Shown here one piece after another: positions 37,350 through 44,495 of a DNA stretch of 44,495 nucleotides; position 1 is the stretch's first letter; every line of letters starts with the position of its first letter. The position numbers and the translations under genes are program-made. The stretch covers positions 1 to 44,495 of the forward strand of contig JABAQZ010000021.1 of assembly GCA_019187405.1 (NCBI GenBank), in the 5' to 3' direction. A model generated the notes under the pieces. It made no database searches. It saw only the letters and a list, made by a program, of their open reading frames with translations, and was not told where the DNA came from. This stretch comes from Ignavibacteria bacterium (GTDB lineage: Bacteria; Bacteroidota; Ignavibacteria; Tepidaquicellales; Tepidaquicellaceae).

Positions 37350-37764
37350 GTCATTCTGAGCGCAGCGAAGAACCACCTTTGTCATTCTGAGCGCAGCGAA
37401 GAACTACCCTTGTCCTTCTGAGCGCAGCGAAGAACCACCCTTGTCATTCTGAGCGTAGCGAAGAACCACCCTTGTCATTCTGAACGCAGCGAAGAACTAC
37501 CCTTGTCCTTCTGAGCGCAGCGAAGAACCACCCTTGTCATTCTGAGCGCAGCGAAGAACCACCCTTGTCATTCTGAACGCAGCGAAGAACCACCCTTGTC
37601 ATTCTGAGCGCAGCGAAGAACCACCCTTGTCCTTCTGAGCGCAGCGAAGAACCACCCTTGTCATTCTGAGCGCAGCGAAGAACCACCCTTGTCATTCTGA
37701 ACGAGCGAACGAAGTGAGCGCAGCGAAGAACCACACCTTTGTCATTCTGAGCGCAGCGAAGAAC
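37350..37764. repeat. REP-like array, 31-bp period, downstream of the GIY-YIG gene
   Basis: Thirteen copies of GTCATTCTGAGCGCAGCGAA plus GAACCACCCTT. The first twelve starts are exactly 31 bp apart (37350 to 37691); the thirteenth is at 37741 after a unit expanded by CGAACGAAGTGAGCG. Variants GTCC (37412, 37505, 37629) and GAACG (37474, 37567, 37691) recur in order GTCC, GAGCG, GAACG, indicating a 93-bp trimer as higher-order unit. An inverted single copy lies at 37297-37315, inside the GIY-YIG coding end. The linker differs from the upstream array (CCACCCTT against CCCGCTCTxT). Confidence 0.92.
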
Positions 37765-37819
37765 AATTTTGACGCTTCAATTTTTAAATCAGAAAATGTA
37801 TTTTTTATAAAATTAATTT

Positions 37820-39553
37820 ATGAAATACTTATTACTGATTACAACAATTGCATTGTTCAATTTTTATTATTCATTTTCCAAAAACAATCCGTATTATTCA
37901 ATAAATAAGAGAAATCAAAGTTTTATAAATAATGATTCAACTGATTTGAAGTTTACACGAGCGGATTCATTGAGGGGAAGTTTAATGCCTGAAAGAAAAT
38001 GGTGGGATGTACAGAAATATGAACTGAATATTACTCCAAACATTGAAGAAAAAAATATTTCCGGTTTTAATCTGATTACTTATAAGATTATCCAAGACAA
38101 CAATAATTTAAAGATGCAAATTGATTTACAAGAACCCATGATGATTGACAGTATTTTCTTCGACTCCGGAATGCCGGTTGATTTTATCAGAGATGGAAAT
38201 GTCTGGTATTTAAATATGCCCTTTCAGAAAGCAGGAACTGAGAATTCTGTTTTAATTTATTTTCACGGAACTCCCAAAGAGTCGAGATTTCCTCCATGGG
38301 ATGGTGGATGGGTTTGGAAAAAGGATGATAATAGTAATCCTTTTATCAGCGCTGCATGTCAGGGTTTCGGTGCAAGTTCATGGTATCCTTGCAAAGATCA
38401 TCAGAGTGATGAACCCGATAACGGCGCAGTAATTACAATTAACACTTCAGCTGATCTTACGGCTATTGCAAACGGAAGATTTGAACCATCGGCTGATCAG
38501 ACTACAGATAAAATTTCATACAGATGGATTATAAAGAATCCTATAAACAGTTATTGTATTATTCCTTATATTGGAAAATACTCAGACATTAAAGATTCAT
38601 ATCAGGGAGAAAAAGGTATTCTTGATATTGATGTATGGGTGCTGAATTACAATACAGATAAAGCAAGTTCATATCTTATTCCTGAAATAAAAAAAATGCT
38701 TGAGGCGCTGGAATACTGGTATGGACCTTATCCTTTTTATGAAGACGGTTACAAACTTGTCGAAGCTCCTTTTGCGGGTATGGAACATCAGAGCGCTATT
38801 GCTTATGGAAATAAATTTGAACTTGGTTTTTGGGGCAGAGATAGATCAGGCACCGGTCATGGATTGAAATGGGATTACATGGTTGTTCACGAAAGCGCTC
38901 ATGAATGGTTTGGCAACAGCATAACTTCAAACGACATTGCGGACATGTGGATTCATGAGACATTTGCAGATTATGCAGAGACGCTTTATACAGAATACTG
39001 GTTTGGTAAAGATGCTGCAAACGAGTACAACAAAGGATTAAGAAAAGCCATTTTCAATAAAAAACCAGTTATCGGTTACTATAACGTAAACAAAGAAGGC
39101 AGTCCAGATATGTATGCCAAAGGTAGCAACATGATACATTCCATCAGACATGGGTTGAATGATGATGAAAAATTCAGAACTATGATGAGAGAAATTACTA
39201 AAACATTTTATCATAAAAATGTGGATACGAAGCAAATAGAAGAATTTATTTCAGGATATCTGGGATTTGATTACGGAAAAGTATTTGACCAGTTTTTAAG
39301 AAACATTAAAATACCCGAACTGGAAATCGAAATAAGCAAATCCGGAGATCAGGTTAAAATTCGTTATGTAAACTGCATTGATGGATTTAACATGCCTCTT
39401 ACAATTAATTCAGACGGCAAAACTTTGAAAATAATTCCTGATACACAATGGAAAACATTAAACATTAATAAGAGTGAATCAATATTGTTTGATAAGAATT
39501 TAATTGAAAATAATTATTACTTAACGGTAAATATACTTTCAAATACATATTAG
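37820..39553 (+). CDS. M1-family zinc aminopeptidase, exported
   Basis: A 577-residue gluzincin. The signal peptide spans about residues 1-20. The M1 fold shows a GAMEN-like motif (FAGMEHQSAIAYG, about residues 320-332) and the zinc site H357-E358-x-x-H361 with Glu380 (HESAHEWFGN, 18 residues, WIHETFADYAE). Glu358 would be the general base. It cleaves N-terminal residues from peptides, probably in the periplasm or outside the cell. Only the N-terminal and catalytic domains are present: the C-terminal helical domain of longer M1 enzymes and the dockerin-like module of the second M1 enzyme at 41452-43716 are absent. It starts about 55 bp after the REP-like array, with no Shine-Dalgarno site. 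Confidence 0.92.
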   Translation: MKYLLLITTIALFNFYYSFSKNNPYYSINKRNQSFINNDSTDLKFTRADSLRGSLMPERKWWDVQKYELNITPNIEEKNISGFNLITYKIIQDNNNLKMQIDLQEPMMIDSIFFDSGMPVDFIRDGNVWYLNMPFQKAGTENSVLIYFHGTPKESRFPPWDGGWVWKKDDNSNPFISAACQGFGASSWYPCKDHQSDEPDNGAVITINTSADLTAIANGRFEPSADQTTDKISYRWIIKNPINSYCIIPYIGKYSDIKDSYQGEKGILDIDVWVLNYNTDKASSYLIPEIKKMLEALEYWYGPYPFYEDGYKLVEAPFAGMEHQSAIAYGNKFELGFWGRDRSGTGHGLKWDYMVVHESAHEWFGNSITSNDIADMWIHETFADYAETLYTEYWFGKDAANEYNKGLRKAIFNKKPVIGYYNVNKEGSPDMYAKGSNMIHSIRHGLNDDEKFRTMMREITKTFYHKNVDTKQIEEFISGYLGFDYGKVFDQFLRNIKIPELEIEISKSGDQVKIRYVNCIDGFNMPLTINSDGKTLKIIPDTQWKTLNINKSESILFDKNLIENNYYLTVNILSNTY

Positions 39554-39663
39554 GTTTTTCTTTAAGATTTAATTGCAGTAAAAATAGATTTACTGCTTCT
39601 TTTTTCTCGCCTTTAATAGACTCCGCTCATCTTATAATTATTTTCAGATAATTTGATTTAAGT

Positions 39664-39686
39664 CAAATGAGAATGATTTTCATTTG
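39664..39686 (+). promoter_or_regulatory. Fur-like box upstream of the fasciclin lipoprotein gene
   Basis: A 23-bp near-palindrome with ends CAAATGA and TCATTTG. Its core TGAGAATGATTTTCA (39668-39682) matches 13 of 15 positions of the Fur 7-1-7 consensus TGATAATNATTATCA. A candidate -7 box TATTTTTG follows at 39689-39696, 37 bp before the ATG. Iron-dependent repression by a Fur-type protein is an inference. Confidence 0.5.
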
Positions 39687-39732
39687 ATTATTTTTGAATG
39701 AAAGAATAATTCAAAAATCTAAATAAAAAAAA

Positions 39733-40275
39733 ATGAAAACTATATCATTATTAATTTTTACTTTACTATTTTTGACAGCAGGCTGCGGAAACGAGCAGAC
39801 AAAGAATACCTCAGAAAAACAGACAAATAAATCAGCGGGCATCACACCTACAAAAGATGAAGTATCTCAAAAAGACGTTGTTGATATTGCGATAGGGTCA
39901 AAAGACCATACGACGCTTGTAACAGCAGTCAAAGCTGCTGATCTTGTAACTTCACTAAAAAACGCAGGACCTTTTACAGTTTTTGCTCCGGTCAATGCGG
40001 CATTTGACAAACTTCCCAAAGGAACAGTCGATGACCTTCTCAAACCGGAAAATAAAAGTAAGCTGACAAATATACTCTATCATCATGTCATTGTTGGCGT
40101 GATGAAAGAGGACATGCTCCAAGACGGATCAGATGTAACTATGTTTGACGGAAAAACAGTGAAAATTTCCAAGAAAGACGGAGCAACTTACATTGACGAT
40201 GCAAAGATTGTAGCATCTGTTGCCGCATCAAACGGCATTGTTCACGTAATCGATGCAGTAATATTGGCAAAATAG
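39733..40275 (+). CDS. Fasciclin-domain lipoprotein
   Basis: A 180-residue lipoprotein. The lipobox LTAGC places the modified cysteine at residue 18, and a Lys/Thr/Asn-rich linker follows to about residue 45. The rest is a single FAS1 domain: VDIAIGSKDHTTLVTAVKAA, the H1 motif GPFTVFAPVNAAFDKLP, then ILYHHVIVGVM and the H2-like end NGIVHVIDAVIL. FAS1 proteins are surface or periplasmic adhesion or binding proteins. The gene stands alone, behind a Fur-like box and a -7 box, and may therefore be induced by iron limitation. The start ATG follows an A-rich stretch without a Shine-Dalgarno site. Confidence 0.92.
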   Translation: MKTISLLIFTLLFLTAGCGNEQTKNTSEKQTNKSAGITPTKDEVSQKDVVDIAIGSKDHTTLVTAVKAADLVTSLKNAGPFTVFAPVNAAFDKLPKGTVDDLLKPENKSKLTNILYHHVIVGVMKEDMLQDGSDVTMFDGKTVKISKKDGATYIDDAKIVASVAASNGIVHVIDAVILAK

Positions 40276-40302
40276 TTTTAAGCCATTACATCTCTTTTCA
40301 TA

Positions 40303-40338
40303 ATTCAGGAGTTTTAAGTCAACATAAGACTCCTGAAT
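40303..40338. terminator. Likely bidirectional terminator between convergent genes
   Basis: ATTCAGGAGT (40303-40312) and ACTCCTGAAT (40329-40338) form a 10-bp stem with a 16-nt loop. It lies 27 bp after the fasciclin stop and 5 bp from the stop of the converging metallopeptidase. On the plus strand GCTTTTC follows; T-runs are short on both sides. Confidence 0.45.
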
Positions 40339-40343
40339 GCTTT

Positions 40344-41195
40344 TCAAAGATTTTCGGCAGAAAAAGTATTTCCTTTTGAAAAATCTCCCGAATCAAATCC
40401 GAGTTTAAACCATTTCATTCTTTGCTCGGAAGTTCCATGTGTAAACGCATCGGGGACCACATATCCCTGCGACTGCTTTTGCAGTCTGTCATCCCCTATT
40501 GCATTTGCGGCATTTAGAGCTTCTTCAATATCTCCGGGCTCGAGTACATTTTTATATTTTTGATTATAGTAAGCCCAGAGCCCTGCATAAAAATCTGCCT
40601 GAAGTTCGACTCTTACACTCAACTGGTTATACTGCGATTCAGAAAGCCGCGACCTCTGACGCTGTACCTGATCGTGAATTCCAAGAAGATTCTGAACATG
40701 ATGACCTACTTCATGTGCAATAACATAAGCCATCGCAAAATCACCGGGAGCCTTGAATTTATTCTTAAGTTCTTCAAAAAAACTTAAATCAATATAAAGC
40801 TTATTATCCGCAGGACAGTAAAATGGACCGGTCTGTGAACTTGCAAATCCGCATCCCGAACGTGTCGAACCGCTGAACATAACCAGTATGGGTTTTTCAT
40901 ATTCTTTACCGAATTCTTCTCTGAATATTTTTGACCACATGTCTTCAGTATCTTTCAGCACTACGGCAACAAATTCGGACATTTCATCCTTCTGCCCGGT
41001 TTGCGTACTTGTCTGCTCTGACTGCGGCGGCTGGATTTGCTCCATTTGCTGCATAAACTGTAATGGATTTCCACCAAGAAGCCAGACAATCAGAAGAATG
41101 ACTACTGTGCCGCATCCGAAACCTCCGGCTATCTTACCAGCGCCACCTCTTCTATCTTCAATGTTTCCGCTTTGTTCACGACCTTTCCACTGCAT
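40344..41195 (-). CDS. ypfJ: YpfJ-type neutral zinc metallopeptidase, membrane-anchored
   Basis: A 283-residue protein of the putative neutral zinc metallopeptidase family (YpfJ). The N-terminus MQWKGREQSGNIEDRRG is the family signature, followed by one membrane helix at about 22-41 and a Gln-rich linker (42-70). The catalytic domain contains SGCGFASSQTGPFYCPADNK (about 113-132), the zinc motif H161-E162-V-G-H165-H, and later ELQADFYAGLWAYY, whose Glu is the likely third zinc ligand. The final part (HGTSEQRMKWFKLGFDSG) is also conserved in the family. Physiological substrates are unknown. It is convergent with the fasciclin gene and monocistronic. The length is normal and all expected catalytic residues are present. 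Confidence 0.93.
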   Translation of the reverse strand: MQWKGREQSGNIEDRRGGAGKIAGGFGCGTVVILLIVWLLGGNPLQFMQQMEQIQPPQSEQTSTQTGQKDEMSEFVAVVLKDTEDMWSKIFREEFGKEYEKPILVMFSGSTRSGCGFASSQTGPFYCPADNKLYIDLSFFEELKNKFKAPGDFAMAYVIAHEVGHHVQNLLGIHDQVQRQRSRLSESQYNQLSVRVELQADFYAGLWAYYNQKYKNVLEPGDIEEALNAANAIGDDRLQKQSQGYVVPDAFTHGTSEQRMKWFKLGFDSGDFSKGNTFSAENL

Positions 41196-41451
41196 AAGTG
41201 TCTGCTATATTTTTTAAATTTTGTCAAAAATACTAAATGAGCATAATAATTAAAACTGAAAATTAATTTTTAAATTTTTATGAAGATTAATTAATAAATT
41301 CTTTCCCACATAAAATTATTTTAATAAATTATGAAATTTATCTATAGAAATTTAGACTATTAAAAATTTATAAACCATGATCATAATCATACAATTTAAT
41401 TACAACATTCATTAATTTGCAGTATTCATAAACTTAATCTGAAATAAAAAT

Positions 41452-43716
41452 ATGAAAAAGTTAATCTTCGTTTTACAGCTAAGCGTATTTTTATCTTCAG
41501 CATTATTTGCTCAGGATTATTATACAGACGGAACAAAAGCATGCTCACAAAAAAAAATGAACAGCTTAAGTTTACCTGAATTATACAATCCTGATTCCCC
41601 AAATAGTCCGGTACACAAATTCGATGTACTCGATTACAAAATATATGTTGATATACGAAGCTGTTTCTTAAGTCCTTATCCGAAAAGCTTTAACGGAAAT
41701 GTAATTATCAAATTCAGAATAGACAGCACGCTTAATTCGATAAATCTCGATGCAGTAAATTCATCAATTACCGTAAGTTCCGTAAGCATGTCAGGAGTGA
41801 GTTTCTCACATTCATCAAACATTCTTACTATAAATCTTGACCGAACGTATTCGCCCGGAGAAATAACGGAAGTTAAGGTAAATTATTCACATGCAAACGT
41901 TTCAGATCAGGCATTTTATGCAGGCAACGGATTTGTATTTACTGATTGCGAGCCGGAAGGTGCTCGTAAATGGTTTCCGTGCTATGATAAGCCAAGCGAT
42001 AAAGCAACGCTCGATCTTACTGCCAAGGTACCTTCATCAGCACGACTCGGCTCTAATGGAAGGCTTAATGATTCTACTGTAACAGGCGATACTATTTATT
42101 ATCACTGGATAAGCAGAGATCCGGTTTCAACTTATCTCATAGTGCTTACCGGAAAAGTAAATTACAAACTCGATATTGTTTACTGGCATAAGATTTCAAA
42201 TCCTACTGACAGCATTCCGATTAGATTTTATTATAACAGCGGTGAAAGTCCAAACAACATGAAGACAAAAGTTCCTCTTATGATGACATATTTTTCGCAG
42301 AAGTTCGGTGAGCATGCATTTGAAAAAAACGGATTTGCAACTCTTAACAATTTGTTTCCATGGGGCGGCATGGAAAATCAGACATTAACAAGTCTTTGTC
42401 AGAATTGCTGGAGTGAAAATCTGATTTCACATGAACTGGCTCATCAATGGTTTGGCGACATGATCACCTGTGCTACATGGGCTGACATTTGGATGAATGA
42501 GGCTTTTGCCACATATCTCGAAGCAATCTGGTATGAAAACACATTGGGATATAATGGATACAAAAGCGACATTCTCTCGGATGCCAGCGGTTACTTCAGC
42601 GGTAATCCGGGATGGGCAATTTATAATCCCCAATGGGCTGTTACTACTCCTCCTCTAAATGAATTATTTAACACTGCCATCACATATTACAAAGGTGCTT
42701 GCGTTCTTCACATGCTTCGTTACACACTCGGCGACAGCATGTTTTTTAATGTGATAAAATCGTATGCAACAGACAGTGCCGGAGGATTTAAACACAACTC
42801 TGTTGCAACTGATGATTTCATTTCCAAAGCAAGTTCGGCAACAGGCGAAGATCTGTCCTGGTTTTTCAATGAATGGGTAAAGGAACCAAATCATCCGGTA
42901 TATCAGAATCAATATATATTTTATAATATAGGAGGAGGAATCTGGAAAGCAAGATTTAATGCTAAACAAACACAGACAAACTCGGTATTTCATAAAATGC
43001 CTATTGTTTTGAAATTCAGCTTTACAACTGGATCTGATACGACAATAAGGGTAATGAATGACATTAACAATCAGAAGTTTGATTTTTACTTTAACAGACA
43101 GCCGACAGGAATAGTTTTTGATCCTGATAACGATATTGTTCTGAAACAAGGCACGACTTCTTTAAACAATGCTGCTCCTTCTCAGATTAAAGCTGCAATT
43201 CAAGGATATTACAATGAGATGACAGACATGCATAATATGAACGACAGTGTAAAAGTTATTTTACGAAGCAATGTATCACCGTATTCAGTTTCAGATTCGG
43301 GAATTGTTATTCTTGATTCAGCATCTTTAACGGCAACTTTAACTTTTGAAGATGCCTTATCGGGAAATTATTATTTGGTAATCAGGCACAGGAATTCAAT
43401 TGAAACGTGGAGTAGAAACGGCGGTGAGATTTATACAAAGGGAGTTGCATTCAGTTATGATTTTACAACTTCAGCTGACAAAGCTTTTGGTAACAACATG
43501 ATATTAAAAGACGGCAGGTATTGCTTATATAACGGAGATATAAATCAGGATGGGACAATCGAAGGAGGAGATGTATCCGAAATTGACAATGATGCTTCTG
43601 AATTTTTACTTGGTAACTTTGTCACCGATATTACAGGAGATGGAATGGTTGACGGTTCGGATCTTTTAATTGCGGGAAATAATTCGGCTGAATTTATAAC
43701 TACTATTAGACCATAA
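41452..43716 (+). CDS. M1-family zinc aminopeptidase with C-terminal dockerin-like module
   Basis: A 754-residue exported enzyme. The signal peptide covers about residues 1-21 (ALFAQ). The M1 N-terminal beta domain is followed by a GGMENQT exopeptidase motif (about residue 304) and the zinc site H327-E328-L-A-H331 with Glu350 (MNEAFATYLE). Residues about 580-754 are the shared module of this window: QGYYN, RHRNSIETWSRNG, GDINQDGTIEGGD, TDITGDGMVDGSD, ending TIRP. It is the only recognisable enzyme here with that module, which suggests the module is a localisation or docking tag and independent of propeller domains. The homologue at 37820-39553 lacks it. A REP/BIME-like array begins about 75 bp after the stop. 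Confidence 0.93.
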   Translation: MKKLIFVLQLSVFLSSALFAQDYYTDGTKACSQKKMNSLSLPELYNPDSPNSPVHKFDVLDYKIYVDIRSCFLSPYPKSFNGNVIIKFRIDSTLNSINLDAVNSSITVSSVSMSGVSFSHSSNILTINLDRTYSPGEITEVKVNYSHANVSDQAFYAGNGFVFTDCEPEGARKWFPCYDKPSDKATLDLTAKVPSSARLGSNGRLNDSTVTGDTIYYHWISRDPVSTYLIVLTGKVNYKLDIVYWHKISNPTDSIPIRFYYNSGESPNNMKTKVPLMMTYFSQKFGEHAFEKNGFATLNNLFPWGGMENQTLTSLCQNCWSENLISHELAHQWFGDMITCATWADIWMNEAFATYLEAIWYENTLGYNGYKSDILSDASGYFSGNPGWAIYNPQWAVTTPPLNELFNTAITYYKGACVLHMLRYTLGDSMFFNVIKSYATDSAGGFKHNSVATDDFISKASSATGEDLSWFFNEWVKEPNHPVYQNQYIFYNIGGGIWKARFNAKQTQTNSVFHKMPIVLKFSFTTGSDTTIRVMNDINNQKFDFYFNRQPTGIVFDPDNDIVLKQGTTSLNNAAPSQIKAAIQGYYNEMTDMHNMNDSVKVILRSNVSPYSVSDSGIVILDSASLTATLTFEDALSGNYYLVIRHRNSIETWSRNGGEIYTKGVAFSYDFTTSADKAFGNNMILKDGRYCLYNGDINQDGTIEGGDVSEIDNDASEFLLGNFVTDITGDGMVDGSDLLIAGNNSAEFITTIRP

Positions 43717-43790
43717 ATTGATATGAATTGTTGAATTTAGACAGCTCTTCAGGAATCTTAAATTGTTAATCTGTTAAATTAGAATTCATG

Positions 43791-44495
43791 CAGTATGCAT
43801 GGGATTCATCCCGAACACCCAATATGTCATCCCGAACTTGTTTCGGGATCTGCTGATGTCTGCACGTGAATACAGTACAGACTGCCACAGATGCTGAAAC
43901 AAGTTCAGCATGACAGGGTGTTGTTCAGCATGACAGGGTGTTGTTCAGTATGACAAGGTCTTGTTCATCATGACAAGGTGATTGTCATCCCGAACACCCA
44001 ATATGTCATCCCGAACACCCAATATGTCATCCCGAACTTGTTTCGGGATCTGCTGATGTCTGCACGTGAATACAGTACAGACTGCCACAGATGCTGAAAC
44101 AAGTTCAGCATGACAGGGTGTTGTTCAGTATGCATGCTGATGTCTGCACGTGAATACAGTACAGACTGCCACAGATGCTGAAACAAGTTCAGCATGACAG
44201 GGTGTTGTTCAGTTTGCATGCTGATGTCTGCACGTGAATACAGTACAGACTGCCACAGATGCTGAAACAAGTTCAGCATGACAGGGTGTTGTTCAGCATG
44301 CATGCTGATGTCTGTACGTGAATACAGTACAGACTGGCATAGATGCTGAAACAAGTTCAGCATGACAAGGTGATTGTCATCCCGAACACCCAATATGTCA
44401 TCCCGAACTTGTTTCGGGATCTGCTGATGTCTGCACGTGAATACAGTACAGACTGCCACAGATGCTGAAACAAGTTCAGCATGACAGGGTGTTGT
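43791..44495. repeat. REP/BIME-like array of two facing hairpins, extends past the window
   Basis: Composite repeat with a CCCGAA-CTTGT-TTCGGG hairpin, a GTCTGCAC...GTACAGAC pair around AATACA, and a TGCTGAA-ACAAG-TTCAGCA hairpin in the opposite sense. The AATACAG core recurs at 43869, 44069, 44153, 44237, 44321 and 44440; the middle four are exactly 84 bp apart. In the copy at 44310-44334 the central pair is perfect (GTCTGTAC with GTACAGAC). Open frames through it (NLFQHLWQSV-type peptides) are repeat translations. One more copy is at 22415-22555. Confidence 0.9.

Noticed and set aside
37350-37764. CRISPR array or coding repeat protein
   Set aside because: The period of 31 bp leaves only an ~11-bp invariant linker between cores, so there are no spacers. 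Frames through it are open only because the period avoids stops; there is no ribosome-binding site or protein-like composition.
43968-44459. 163-residue protein with NLFQHLWQSV repeats
   Set aside because: It is the reverse-strand translation of the BIME-like array, with no upstream signals.
1-44495. tRNA or rRNA genes
   Set aside because: Intergenic regions were scanned by eye for T-arm-like GTTCRANNC stretches with acceptor pairing and none was convincing. A covariance-model search could not be run here.

Overview
The window looks like a chromosomal segment from a low-GC, Gram-negative member of the Bacteroidota/Chlorobiota/Ignavibacteriota radiation. The evidence is: a classic type IX secretion (Por) C-terminal signal with the NYPNPFNPST motif at the end of the first gene; promoters of the TTG-N18/19-TAnnTTTG kind; mostly weak or absent Shine-Dalgarno sites; and many large secreted repeat proteins. 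The exact taxon is an inference. I saw no tRNA, rRNA, integrase or transposase.

Layout. 1-834: intergenic DNA with a CRISPR-like array of a 20-bp perfect palindrome. 835-2973: a secreted Ycf48/BNR-type propeller protein with a T9SS signal. 2974-3977: nested satellite repeats plus a decayed T9SS-signal fragment. 3978-6497 (minus): a small exported protein followed by a secreted protein with a dockerin-like tail. 6798-8240: a cytoplasmic helical protein. 8586-20634 (minus): three tandem copies of a ~1,270-residue FG-GAP propeller protein. 21491-21871 (minus): a BON-LysM protein. 22560-28425 (minus): two more FG-GAP proteins. 28743-30224: a second helical protein. 31040-32751: an Rrf2 regulator, a RIC/ScdA di-iron repair protein and a hemerythrin-like protein, a likely nitrosative-stress unit with its own operator-like palindrome. 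33308-34459 (minus): a periplasmic TPR protein. 34777-36669: another secreted protein with the dockerin-like tail. 36742-37764: two REP-like arrays enclosing a small GIY-YIG nuclease gene. 37820-43716: an M1 peptidase, a fasciclin lipoprotein behind a Fur-like box, a YpfJ-type metallopeptidase, and a second M1 peptidase carrying the dockerin-like tail. 43791-44495: a further REP/BIME-like array running off the end.

The unifying theme is a family of eight exported proteins (ending at 3978, 8586, 12675, 16783, 22560, 26623, 36669 and 43716) with unrelated heads (FG-GAP propellers, BNR/SBBP-like propellers, an M1 peptidase) but the same ~175-residue C-terminal module. The module is a beta-rich part with an HRNxxE(T/S)WS signature, then two dockerin-like calcium loops, and the chain always ends in proline. 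It is probably a surface-sorting or docking tag, distinct from the NPFN T9SS signal of the first gene. In the four large FG-GAP proteins the repeats number exactly 7+7, and in the small one 7, so they should fold as two or one seven-bladed propellers.

The second theme is repeats. At least six unrelated families of intergenic palindromic or tandem repeats occur here, several with higher-order (ABAB or ABC) periodicity, and they cluster at the 3' ends of the module-bearing genes. The GIY-YIG gene lies inside one such repeat family and has a copy of the repeat built into its own 3' coding end, which makes it a candidate mobility or maintenance enzyme for that family.
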